Shown here: piece after piece, positions 35,601-43,284 of the stretch
Numbering within the stretch: the first letter of the stretch is position 1
Layout of the letters: every line of letters begins with the position of its first letter
Assembly: GCF_009795715.1 (NCBI RefSeq)
Contig: NZ_WTCR01000015.1
Coordinates: forward strand, 1 to 64,000
Length of the DNA: 64,000 bases
Direction: 5' to 3'
Origin: Labilibaculum euxinicum
GTDB taxonomy: Bacteria; Bacteroidota; Bacteroidia; Bacteroidales; Marinifilaceae
Notes under the pieces: generated by a model
Told to the model about the DNA's origin: nothing
The model's database searches: none
What the model saw: only the letters and a program-made list of their open reading frames with translations
Made by a program: the position numbers and the translations under genes

Positions 35601-36247
35601 ATTTTACCGTATTAAGAGATCAGTACGATGATGATTTAAATATGATTGTTGTGAATAATGTTGGCTCCAAGGCCGAGGCAATGAGTTATTTTAGGAATCT
35701 GATAAAAGATGAGTCGGTGTATGCACAACTGGCAAATGTAGAATATCGAAACTTTGTGATCTCCGAAGAGAATTTTAATAAATTCTACATTAGTAAAACC
35801 TTGTTCCCGTATCTTGATTTTTTTAAAGAAAACTACCTGAATGATGAAAAAACCGAGGTGGTTAAACCAAAAGAGAAATTAGTTCAGGAAGGGATATATA
35901 CCTACAAAGAAGAAGTGCCGCACTATTTTGCATTGGTTTATTCTACAGATAATGTAAATAAAAAACAACTCGTAAACGGAATTAAGAAATACAATACAAA
36001 AAGTTTAAAAGTAGAAGTTCGTGCTTTGGATGAGAATCGGGAAATTCTTTTAGTTACCAATATGCGTAATAAAAAGCAGGCCATGATGTATTTCAGGGCA
36101 ATTGTCACGAATCGTATGCTTTTTGAACCCGTTGAGAAAGTTAATTACCGAAACTTTGTTATTTCTGATGAAAATTTAGATGTTTTCATGAAGGATGGCG
36201 ATCCTGCTATTTACCTGGAATTCTTTAAAAAGTGGTACCTTAAGTAA
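32672..36247 (+). CDS. sprE: SprE/PorW-like TPR lipoprotein of gliding/type IX secretion
   Basis: 1191 codons; start TTG at 32672, between an in-frame stop and the signal peptide. Lipobox FVFGC (Cys22). SprE/PorW is an outer-membrane lipoprotein required for type IX secretion. Seen: the family opening QYHALTTHYNVYFNGKESL, then many TPR-like helical pairs (about residues 110 to 700). The C-terminal third holds three tandem copies of a roughly 110 to 130-residue domain, at about 802 to 935, 948 to 1065 and 1083 to 1189, each ending in YRNFVIS and Y(L)xFFxxxYL. The triplication is unusual in my memory of the family. porX follows 84 bp downstream. Confidence 0.85.
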   Translation: MASKFFQKAYVGVCCLLFVFGCSNQKNTFVSRQYHALTTHYNVYFNGKESLKKGEKKIEDGITENYSLLLPVFEYQDPTARALSFSDMDRALEKAAKAIKIHSITRNPKRKKGNQSEKYKEFRKKKEYNDWIDDCYLLIGKAKFYKGEHYVSEKAFEFILKEYPESDLIPEAKLGLARSLIDRGELIAGNEILDRLTNDPKLPKDFILHISTLRASTAIQQKKYESAIDELGRAIILVGSKSKKARYYYLTAQLYQKLGDADASLRTLQKLIDLNASYEMTFNAKISSALSYTGNENGEEIRKSLRKMLRDEKNTEYQDQIYYALAEMDVKDGNMDAAVSNYWESTKRTVYNENQKAISFLKLGDYYFEDLNYPKSQMCYDSSMTYLGKDYPNYSEISVRIGNLTELVNNLNLVEREDSLQRVASMSSADRDKLIQGIIQKINDKERERKQKEAEAVSNRAFFSQNNMLGNSNRATASQGNWYFYNPTNIGLGKSDFQRKWGRRKLEDNWRRKNKSTFSIEDVELALEDNTGTDSVDPSLKKDPKSKDYYLVDLPVTKGGMEKSNERIMLGLYQAALVYEEKLNNPEKALETMEILIQRFPDNPYLLSAYYHIYSLNKEIGNSSKADVYKNRILTEFKGSDYAKALSDPNFFAKIEAEGQKANQLYAAAYEDYQNFYYLRVIKSCNEGLLRYPESELRPRFLFLRALCIGRTKSVSQFRQSLDQLLESKPTPEIANTAKAILKGLDDGAVPMPYTELDMEQARQNRLLRNWRIEGDQAVVTLARKEKEVKEKPIYKFAETEEHYFILLFDKKDADPNRMLFNIAKYNSEAYNSRVFKVDRLSLNKEQIMIMVKGLENKEDALNYFNGVITNDNAFAGLENVDYRNFVISVSNFNVFKKNQDVEGYLDFYTKSYFNISRTDRKTTVRRNDKLVSVNSNLDSTKFAVNANDNHKFILLVPARKVNIGKLRTDIFNHDKDFTVLRDQYDDDLNMIVVNNVGSKAEAMSYFRNLIKDESVYAQLANVEYRNFVISEENFNKFYISKTLFPYLDFFKENYLNDEKTEVVKPKEKLVQEGIYTYKEEVPHYFALVYSTDNVNKKQLVNGIKKYNTKSLKVEVRALDENREILLVTNMRNKKQAMMYFRAIVTNRMLFEPVEKVNYRNFVISDENLDVFMKDGDPAIYLEFFKKWYLK

Positions 36248-36331
36248 ACTCTGCGAAATAAAAGGTTCCATATTTCGTTACCTCTAGTACTAAGCCTGGT
36301 TATTTCCCGGTTGAACTAAAAATGAACGTTT

Positions 36332-37885
36332 GTGAAAGATATTACGATACTTTGGGTGGATGATGAGATTGAGCTGTTGAAGCCTCACATTATTTTTTTA
36401 GAAGGAAAAGGATACAATGTAAAATCATGCAATAACGCTTATGATGCAATAGATATGGTTCGCGAGGATCATTTCGATTTGGTTTTACTGGATGAAAACA
36501 TGCCTGGCATGAGTGGTTTGGAAGCTTTAGGTGAAATTAAATCCATCGATTCGGCGCTGCCGGTTGTCATGATTACCAAGAGTGAGGAAGAGGACATTAT
36601 GGATGAGGCAATTGGAAAACAAATTTCTGATTACCTGATAAAACCAGTAAATCCGAACCAGATATTACTTACTATTAAGAAGCACATCGATAAAAAAAGA
36701 TTGGTTTCGGAAAAAACAACGATCGCTTATCAGTCGCGGTTCGGACAATTGGGAATGGAGATCAACGATTGCCGCGATTTCACCGATTGGATGAAAATGT
36801 ATCGGAAGCTGGTGTTCTGGGAATTGGAACTTGCCAATATTGAAGAATCGGGGATGGATGAAATTCTTCGCATGCAGAAGAATGAAGCCAATAATTTGTT
36901 TGCCCGTTTTATAAAAAAGAATTATTTGGAGTGGTTGGAGCCTGGCAATACGGATAAACCGTTACTAACTCCCGCTGTGTTTAAAGAAAAGGTTTATCCT
37001 TTGCTTGATAAGGGACAAAAGGTAGCTTTTATTCTCATTGATAACCTGCGCTACGATCAGTGGCAAACCTTATATCCTGTAATTAACAATTACTATTCGG
37101 TGGTGGATGATGAAATGTATTATTCCATTTTACCAACGGCAACTCAGTATGCCCGAAATTCAATGTTTTCAGGCTTAATGCCTTTGGACATTCAAAAGAA
37201 ACATCCCGGTCACTGGATTCACGAGGATGAAGAATCAAGTAAGAACATTCACGAAGAGGAGTTTATCGGATTTCAGTTTAAACGCGATTACAAGGATGTA
37301 AGCTACCATTACGAGAAAATCAATAACGAAAAAATGGGTGCCAAAGTAATGGAGAATATCAGCTCCATTCTGGAATCTCAGTTGAGTGTTTTTGTCTATA
37401 ATTTTGTGGATATGCTCTCGCATGCCCGCACCGAAAGTGATATGATTCGTGATTTGGCTCCCGATGAGTCTGCATATCGCTCTTTGACTCTTTCCTGGTT
37501 CGAACACTCCATGTTGTTGGAATTAATTAAGAAGCTGGCCGAAAAGAATGTAAAGCTGATTATTACAACCGATCATGGTTCCATTCGGGTTCAAAATGCG
37601 GTAAAGGTGATTGGCGACAGACAAACAAATACCAATTTGCGGTATAAAATGGGTAAGAACCTAAACTACAATCCAAAGCATGTTTTTGAGGTGACCGATC
37701 CACGAAAAGCACTTCTGCCTCAGGTAAATGTAAGTTCTTCTTATATCTTTGCATTTGGCGAGGATTTTTTGGCTTACCCAAATAACTTTAACTACTACAG
37801 TTCCTATTACCGAAATACTTTTCAGCATGGAGGAATTTCGCTCGAGGAAATTTTAGTTCCGTTAATAACACTAAATCCGCGCTAG
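36332..37885 (+). CDS. porX: PorX-type response regulator with PglZ domain
   Basis: 517 codons, GTG start at 36332. PorX, with kinase PorY, controls type IX secretion genes. Seen: receiver domain with ILWVDDE, phosphoacceptor Asp54 in LVLLDENMPGMSG, switch Thr in VVMITKS and Lys in YLIKPVNP (residues 1 to 120), a linker of about 90 residues and a C-terminal PglZ/alkaline phosphatase-like domain with AFILIDNLRYDQW (metal-site Asp), TATQYARNSMFSG, DMLSHARTES and TTDHGS. It lacks a DNA-binding output. Linked to sprE upstream and tsaE-ald downstream, a conserved arrangement. Confidence 0.94.
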   Translation: MKDITILWVDDEIELLKPHIIFLEGKGYNVKSCNNAYDAIDMVREDHFDLVLLDENMPGMSGLEALGEIKSIDSALPVVMITKSEEEDIMDEAIGKQISDYLIKPVNPNQILLTIKKHIDKKRLVSEKTTIAYQSRFGQLGMEINDCRDFTDWMKMYRKLVFWELELANIEESGMDEILRMQKNEANNLFARFIKKNYLEWLEPGNTDKPLLTPAVFKEKVYPLLDKGQKVAFILIDNLRYDQWQTLYPVINNYYSVVDDEMYYSILPTATQYARNSMFSGLMPLDIQKKHPGHWIHEDEESSKNIHEEEFIGFQFKRDYKDVSYHYEKINNEKMGAKVMENISSILESQLSVFVYNFVDMLSHARTESDMIRDLAPDESAYRSLTLSWFEHSMLLELIKKLAEKNVKLIITTDHGSIRVQNAVKVIGDRQTNTNLRYKMGKNLNYNPKHVFEVTDPRKALLPQVNVSSSYIFAFGEDFLAYPNNFNYYSSYYRNTFQHGGISLEEILVPLITLNPR

Positions 37886-37911
37886 AAGTTAGATTTCAAT
37901 TGTTTTCGAAA

Positions 37912-38328
37912 ATGAGTGTATTAAAAATTAACTCGCTGAAAGAGATTAATGCAGCAGCAAAAGAATTTCTTTCCTTAGTGGGAAAAAAGCGTGTATTTGC
38001 TCTTTATGGAGCAATGGGTGTTGGAAAAACCACCTTTGTAAAAGCAATTTGTGATGAAATGGGCGTTGAGGATACCATCAATAGTCCTACGTTTTCTATT
38101 GTGAACGAATATCATACACCGAAAGATGACATTATTTACCATTTCGATTTCTATCGGATTGAGGATGTAAAAGAGGCTTATGATTTTGGTTATGAGGATT
38201 ATTTTTACGGTAACGCAATGTGTTTTATCGAGTGGCCCGAAAAAATTGAATCTATTTTGCCTAACGATACAGTAGAGGTTCTTTTTAAGGAAGAAGAGGA
38301 TGGCAGTCGGTCAATTACCATTCGGTAA
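37912..38328 (+). CDS. tsaE: tRNA threonylcarbamoyladenosine biosynthesis ATPase
   Basis: 138 codons from ATG 37912 (a TTG four codons earlier is possible). TsaE is the ATPase partner of TsaD/TsaB in t6A synthesis. Seen: Walker A LYGAMGVGKTTF at about residues 32 to 43, NSPTFSIVNEYH, HFDFYRIEDVKEAYDFGYEDYFY and the aromatic patch IEWPEKIESILP. Length is typical. It follows porX by 26 bp and is probably in the same transcript. Confidence 0.94.
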   Translation: MSVLKINSLKEINAAAKEFLSLVGKKRVFALYGAMGVGKTTFVKAICDEMGVEDTINSPTFSIVNEYHTPKDDIIYHFDFYRIEDVKEAYDFGYEDYFYGNAMCFIEWPEKIESILPNDTVEVLFKEEEDGSRSITIR

Positions 38329-38414
38329 TTAGGAATATGCATAATAGTAAAAAATTGTTTAAATTGTAGATTCATTATACTTGTTATAATCTTCTTTAAT
38401 ATTACAATTTTTAT

Positions 38415-39638
38415 ATGGCGCCACTAAGTGAAAGATCGAGGAATTTTCCGATTGGGCAGAAATTTTACCAGCCTAAAGAAGAAATGTTGGAAGTTGAACG
38501 TCGACGTAAACAATTAGCCATTGGTATCCCAAGAGAGGAAGGTAAAGGTGAAAACCGTATTTGTTTAACTCCTCAGTCTGTAGAAGTTCTGGTGAACAAT
38601 GGCCACGATGTTATGATTGAACGTGGTGCAGGACTGGCATCCAATTATACCGATAAGGAATACAGCGAAAACGGAGCGCAGATAGTCAGTAATAAAAGTG
38701 AGATTTATCAATGTGATGTGATCATTCAGGTTTCACCCTTGTCGTCTTCAGAAATTGATATGCTTCGGGGAAATCAGATTCTGTTTTCTGCTCTTCAAAT
38801 TAAAAGTCAGTGTGGAGAGAACATTCGCAAATTAATGCAAAAAAAAGTGACGGCTATTGCTCTGGAATTGGTGAAGGATGAGAATGATTTTTTCCCGGTT
38901 GTTCGTTCCATGTCCGAGATTGCCGGGATTTCTGCTGTAATGATTGCCGGTGAATATTTAAGCAAGGCTCATGGAGGAAAAGGGGTTATGCTGGGAGGAA
39001 TTACCGGAATTACGCCAACCGAAGTGATTGTTTTGGGTGCAGGAACAGCTGCTGAATATGCCACAAGATCTGCCACAGGATTGGGTGCGATGGTTAAAGT
39101 GTTCGACGATTCAATTTATCGACTGCGCAGATTGGAAGATCATTTGGGACATCGTGTATTCACATCAATTTTTCATCCTCATGTTTTGGAAAAAGCCTTG
39201 GCCTCGGCCGATGTCGTAATTGGTGCATTACGTTACGAAAAAAATGTAAGCGGTTTTATTGTTACCGAAGATATGGTTTCAAAAATGAAGCCGGGATCTA
39301 TCATTATCGATCTGAGTATCGATCAGGGTGGTTGTTTCGAAACCTCAATGATGACCACACATAAAGATCCGGTATTTAAAAAGTTTGGTGTTTTGCATTA
39401 TTGTGTTCCCAACGTACCTTCCCATGTAGCCAGAACGGCTTCTCTTGCCTTAAGCAATATCTGCTCGCCATTGTTATTGCAAATTGGAAACAACGGAGGC
39501 GTGCATCAGTTTATTAAACATGATGTTGGCTTGCGGCATGGAACGTATATTTACAGAGGAATTCTAACCAATCGTCGCTTGGGCGATTCGTTTGGTATTT
39601 TGGCTAAAGACATCGATTTGCTGCTTGCTGCGATGTAG
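38415..39638 (+). CDS. ald: alanine dehydrogenase
   Basis: 407 codons, ATG start. NAD-dependent enzyme interconverting L-alanine and pyruvate plus ammonia. Seen: IGIPREEGKGENRICLTP at about 36 to 53, the Rossmann motif VIVLGAGTAAEYATR, FDDSIYRLRRLEDHLG, and VPSHVARTASLALSN. The N-terminal 35 residues (SERSRNFPIGQKFYQPKEEML) are longer than in most Ald proteins, a feature I have seen in this phylum's copies. An alternative is a transhydrogenase alpha-like protein; no beta subunit is near. The 3' end overlaps the HAD gene on the other strand by 35 bp. Confidence 0.88.
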   Translation: MAPLSERSRNFPIGQKFYQPKEEMLEVERRRKQLAIGIPREEGKGENRICLTPQSVEVLVNNGHDVMIERGAGLASNYTDKEYSENGAQIVSNKSEIYQCDVIIQVSPLSSSEIDMLRGNQILFSALQIKSQCGENIRKLMQKKVTAIALELVKDENDFFPVVRSMSEIAGISAVMIAGEYLSKAHGGKGVMLGGITGITPTEVIVLGAGTAAEYATRSATGLGAMVKVFDDSIYRLRRLEDHLGHRVFTSIFHPHVLEKALASADVVIGALRYEKNVSGFIVTEDMVSKMKPGSIIIDLSIDQGGCFETSMMTTHKDPVFKKFGVLHYCVPNVPSHVARTASLALSNICSPLLLQIGNNGGVHQFIKHDVGLRHGTYIYRGILTNRRLGDSFGILAKDIDLLLAAM

Positions 39639-40467
39639 TTTTTTCCCCGAGTGTACATTCTACAGCTTTGGAAAAACCATCATCAGTAACACTATCAGTT
39701 ACCTGATATTTTAACCGAAGTTCTTTGGGCGCATTGGCTACCACAAAACTGTGTTCACCCCAATCCAGCAGATCAAGATCATTGTAATCATTCCCTATGG
39801 CAATCGATTCGCTTGCTTTAATTTGTAATTTGCTGCAAAGCCATTGGCATCCACGCCCTTTCGAAATGTGCTCGGGAAAAATCTCCATCCAAATAGATTC
39901 ATGATCGAGTGGCGATGTTGCCCGAATGATTTTAATATCCGTAAATTTTGCCTTTAATTCCTCAAACCAATCTACTTTATTGGGCAAAATAGCCAAAATC
40001 TGACAGGCATCCCGTTTGGTATCTTCCAGTTTACCCACAGGTGTTGCAAATTGCTTGTAAAGTGCCAGCCTTCGGTCAAAATCTAAATTTTTATTTCCGC
40101 TTTGATAATACCAAAATTGATGATTTAAAGGAATAGGATCCTGAATCATAAAATCAATTTCGTGATCGATTAAAATCTTAGCTAATTCAAATACTTCTTC
40201 TGCTTCAATCTGTTGTGAGTAGATGAGTTCTTTCGTATTCCACTGCATTATTCCCGCTCCCGACGAAAAAATGAGGTAATCAATCGGAAAATCTTCAGGC
40301 AATACTGCCAAAGCTGAGTAAAGGGTTCTTCCTGTGGCAATTACTCTAATAATTTCTTGTTCTTTTAGCTTGTAAAGAGTGTCGTAATTTTTTTTGCTGA
40401 TACTACCCAGCGAAGGAAGCAAAGTGCCGTCTAAATCAGTAACTACGATTTTTATTTTTGGAGTCAT
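39604..40467 (-). CDS. Cof-type HAD-family phosphatase
   Basis: 287 codons, ATG start. Seen: motif I VVTDLDGTLLPS (nucleophile Asp and DxDGT), motif II VIATGR, a C2B cap in the middle, the lysine of motif III in HISKGRGCQWL and motif IV IAIGNDYNDLDLLDW. These phosphatases hydrolyse sugar phosphates, FMN and similar small molecules; the substrate here is unknown. It converges with ald, sharing 35 bp at the 3' ends, so the two mRNAs can pair there. Confidence 0.9.
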   Translation of the reverse strand: MTPKIKIVVTDLDGTLLPSLGSISKKNYDTLYKLKEQEIIRVIATGRTLYSALAVLPEDFPIDYLIFSSGAGIMQWNTKELIYSQQIEAEEVFELAKILIDHEIDFMIQDPIPLNHQFWYYQSGNKNLDFDRRLALYKQFATPVGKLEDTKRDACQILAILPNKVDWFEELKAKFTDIKIIRATSPLDHESIWMEIFPEHISKGRGCQWLCSKLQIKASESIAIGNDYNDLDLLDWGEHSFVVANAPKELRLKYQVTDSVTDDGFSKAVECTLGEKTTSQQAANRCL

Positions 40468-40738
40468 AAAAGAGAGTTTTGGAAGAACTCTAAATTTACC
40501 AATTTAGAATGACAATTCTATGACAGATGATATATAGTCTGTAATATCTGTTGATATAAGTCTACTTGTCGTAATCTGCTCGTAATGATAAGCAAGACAT
40601 AATAATCTCAATGACACAAATTCTTATTCCATTCGCTTCTCTTACTTACAAAGTAGTTTTGAGTCGCATTATTACAAATGTAGCAGTTCAAAAAATAATG
40701 CAGGAGAAGACAAAGAACAATACTACTATCATAAATTA

Positions 40739-40773
40739 AGTAATAATCTGTCAAGCTATTTCAGGAGAAGACA
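40739..40773. repeat. 35-bp dispersed repeat, copy 2 (inverted)
   Basis: Perfect reverse complement of 25659 to 25693. It is followed directly by the 21-bp minisatellite. A 12-bp part (CAGGAGAAGACA) also occurs at 40701 to 40712. Confidence 0.92.
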
Positions 40774-40975
40774 TTCCAAGACAGAAAGCAACTCTTCCAA
40801 GACAAGCTAAAAATCTTCCAAGACACTAGCCTATGCTTCCAAGACAAGCCAAAAATATTTCCAAGACACCAGCCAGTGCTTCCAAGACCCAAAGCAAGTC
40901 TTCCAAGACAGAAGGAAGCACCTCCAAGACACAAAGTTGTTTGCCCGGAACAAAGGGCAAAACTTCCCAGACATA
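40774..40975. repeat. 21-bp minisatellite (TTCCAAGACA units)
   Basis: Units start at 40774, 40795, 40816, 40837, 40859, 40880, 40901, 40922, 40943 and 40964, almost all spaced 21 bp, with core TTCCAAGACA; the last three are diverged. Units two to five form two longer 42/43-bp pairs (AAGCTAAAAAT and AAGCCAAAAAT). Because 21 is a multiple of three, minus-strand frames look like seven-residue repeats (CLGxxxL, LSWKxxx), but they have no start context or family. The remainder of the gap (40468 to 40738 and 40976 to 41085) has no gene I can support. Confidence 0.85.
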
Positions 40976-41085
40976 CATTAAAGCCCAATGAGGTGGAAGT
41001 TGACAGATAAGCCTTGCAAGGGCACTGTCATCTTTAGGTTTTTCAATTATCTTTGTCAATAAATCAACATTAAGCTATCAGATAA

Positions 41086-42069
41086 ATGAATTGGGAAGAG
41101 GAAATATTTGCCATTACAAACGAAAATGATTTTGAAAAAACAGCGCTACGGATTTTTCAATATCAGGCAACGAATAATATAGTTTACAAAGAATATCTGA
41201 AGCATTTAAAATTCGATATTTCAACGGTTAAAACCCTTACTCAAATTCCCTTTCTTCCCATTGATTTCTTTAAATCGCACAAAGTGGTTTCTACCACTAA
41301 AAAGGAGCAGGCCATTTTCACCAGCAGCGGAACAACAGGAAATTTAACCAGCCGCCATTATGTGCCCGATTTAAAAATTTATGAAGCCAGCTTTACCAAA
41401 GGATTTGAGCAATATTATGGTGAGGTAAGCGATTACTGCATTCTGGCTTTACTGCCATCATATTTAGAGCGGGAAGGCTCTTCTCTTATTTATATGATGG
41501 AGAAGTTGATAAAGGACAGCAAACATGAAAAAAGCGGCTTTTACCTGCACAATCATGAAGAATTGATTGCGACTATTTCTGATCTGAAAAAACAGAATCA
41601 AAAGATTCTTTTGTTAGGTGTTAGTTTCGCTTTGCTCGATCTGGCTGAAAAATTCCAGCTGGATTTAGATGACGTAATAGTAATGGAAACGGGGGGAATG
41701 AAAGGGCGCCGAAAAGAAATTACACGAGAGGAATTGCATGCTTTTTTGACCAAACGATTGGGTGTTGGAAAAATTCACTCGGAATATGGAATGACCGAAC
41801 TTTTATCGCAGGCTTACTCGAAAGGAGACAGTCTGTTTTTTACGCCTAGCTGGATGAAGATATTGATTCGGGATACTTACGATCCTTTTTCTTACGAACA
41901 GCAAGGCCGAAGCGGCGGGGTTAATGTAATCGATTTGGCTAACATACACTCTTGTTCCTTTATCGAAACACAGGATTTGGGCCGGATTCATGCAGATGGA
42001 AACTTCGAAATTCTGGGTCGTTTCGACCATTCCGATATCAGAGGCTGCAATTTGCTGGTGAATGAGTAA
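41086..42069 (+). CDS. LuxE/acyl-protein synthetase-like adenylating enzyme
   Basis: 327 codons, ATG start. LuxE-type enzymes activate fatty acids as acyl-AMP and pass them to a protein thiol; ANL-superfamily members of this kind also occur in polysaccharide and lipid pathways. Seen: P-loop-like FTSSGTTGNLTSRHYV at about 79 to 94, METGGMKGRRKEI, and IHSEYGMTELLSQAYS (the ANL YGxTE motif). Length is shorter than full acyl-CoA synthetases, as usual in this family. It stands alone beside a minisatellite. The true substrate is unknown. Confidence 0.82.
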   Translation: MNWEEEIFAITNENDFEKTALRIFQYQATNNIVYKEYLKHLKFDISTVKTLTQIPFLPIDFFKSHKVVSTTKKEQAIFTSSGTTGNLTSRHYVPDLKIYEASFTKGFEQYYGEVSDYCILALLPSYLEREGSSLIYMMEKLIKDSKHEKSGFYLHNHEELIATISDLKKQNQKILLLGVSFALLDLAEKFQLDLDDVIVMETGGMKGRRKEITREELHAFLTKRLGVGKIHSEYGMTELLSQAYSKGDSLFFTPSWMKILIRDTYDPFSYEQQGRSGGVNVIDLANIHSCSFIETQDLGRIHADGNFEILGRFDHSDIRGCNLLVNE

Positions 42070-42082
42070 AAAAAGAAAACAC

Positions 42083-42119
42083 CAAATAGAGTTTAATGAA
42101 TGTAAACCAACTCTATTTG
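42083..42119. repeat. 11-bp inverted repeat in the luxE-like/galE intergenic region
   Basis: CAAATAGAGTT and AACTCTATTTG are perfect complements around a 15-nt spacer, between two convergent genes. It probably acts as a transcript end for either, without a long T run. Confidence 0.5.
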
Positions 42120-42170
42120 ATGCTTATAGATCCCCCTACCAAAAGGAACCCAACATTAGATTTTTAACGC

Positions 42171-43193
42171 TTATTTATTTAAAGCTACCTGCCAGTTCCA
42201 AGCTGAAAGCAAGGTTTCGTCAAGACTTTTTTCAGATTTCCATCCTAATTCTTTATTTGAAAAAGTAGTATCTGCATAGATTTGTTCAATATCACCGGCG
42301 CGTCGTCCCACAATTTTATGAGGTACTTTTTCACCTGTTGCCCGTTCGAACGATTCAATAAGTTCCAATACCGAAACACCTTTTCCTGTTCCAATATTAA
42401 AAAACTCATAATTCGATTTTTGCTTTTCTTCAATCAAACGATTAATTGCAACAACATGAGCTTTAGCTAAATCAACAACATTAATATAATCGCGGATACA
42501 AGAACCATCGGGCGTATTGTAATCATTTCCAAATACACTTAACTCAGCACGCATTCCTGCAACTGTTTGTGTTAAAAACGGAATTAAATTACCAGGAACA
42601 CCCAAAGGCAATTCTCCAATTTTTGTTGATGGATGAGCTCCGATCGGATTGAAATAACGCAAGGCAATTCCTTTTAATTCAGGATTTGCTTTCGTAGTAT
42701 CTCTGATGATATCTTCACAAATCGTTTTTGTATTTCCGTAAGGAGATTCTGCCTCTTTACGAGGCGTTGCCTCTGTTACAGGCAATTTATCAGGCTGTCC
42801 GTAAACAGTACACGATGAAGAAAAAACCAAATTGGGAACATTGAATTCCTTCATTGCTTCCAAAATATTCATCAATGAATTCAAATTGTTTCTGTAGTAC
42901 AACAATGGTTTCACAACCGATTCCCCTACCGCCTTCGAGGCTGCAAAATGAATAATTGCATTTATTCCTGTGTGTTTCGTGAAGAATTCTGTACATTCTT
43001 TTGCACAACTTAAATCTACCTTTTCGAACAATGGACGAATACCGGTAATCGCTTCAATACCATCTAAAACTTCAATTTTAGAATTTGATAAATTATCTGC
43101 AATCACTACTTCGCAGCCACTATTTTGAAGTTCGACTACAGTATGGGAACCGATATATCCGGTTCCTCCTGTTACTAATACTTTATTCGTCAT
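42171..43193 (-). CDS. galE: UDP-glucose 4-epimerase
   Basis: 340 codons, ATG start. Last enzyme of the Leloir galactose pathway, interconverting UDP-galactose and UDP-glucose with tightly bound NAD. Seen: VTGGTGYIGSHT at residues 6 to 17, FSSSCTVYG, the catalytic ESPYGNTK (Tyr and Lys), ALRYFNPIGAHP and GVSVLELIESFE. Length is typical. Last gene of the gal operon, 91 bp after the symporter. Confidence 0.96.
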   Translation of the reverse strand: MTNKVLVTGGTGYIGSHTVVELQNSGCEVVIADNLSNSKIEVLDGIEAITGIRPLFEKVDLSCAKECTEFFTKHTGINAIIHFAASKAVGESVVKPLLYYRNNLNSLMNILEAMKEFNVPNLVFSSSCTVYGQPDKLPVTEATPRKEAESPYGNTKTICEDIIRDTTKANPELKGIALRYFNPIGAHPSTKIGELPLGVPGNLIPFLTQTVAGMRAELSVFGNDYNTPDGSCIRDYINVVDLAKAHVVAINRLIEEKQKSNYEFFNIGTGKGVSVLELIESFERATGEKVPHKIVGRRAGDIEQIYADTTFSNKELGWKSEKSLDETLLSAWNWQVALNK

Positions 43194-43284
43194 AATCTAA
43201 ATTCTAAAAGAATTATTTTCTTTCGTCTATAATTAGTATACATTCAATTTTTGTTAAAAATATCGGATGTACAACTTAATTTTA

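Noticed and set aside
40761-41059. Minus-strand proteins with seven-residue repeats
   Set aside because: They result from the 21-bp period of the minisatellite, which keeps two frames open; composition is Trp/Cys/Leu-biased and there is no ribosome-binding context.
42062-42268. 68-codon plus-strand gene after the LuxE-like gene
   Set aside because: It overlaps the galE 3' end on the other strand and has no recognisable content.
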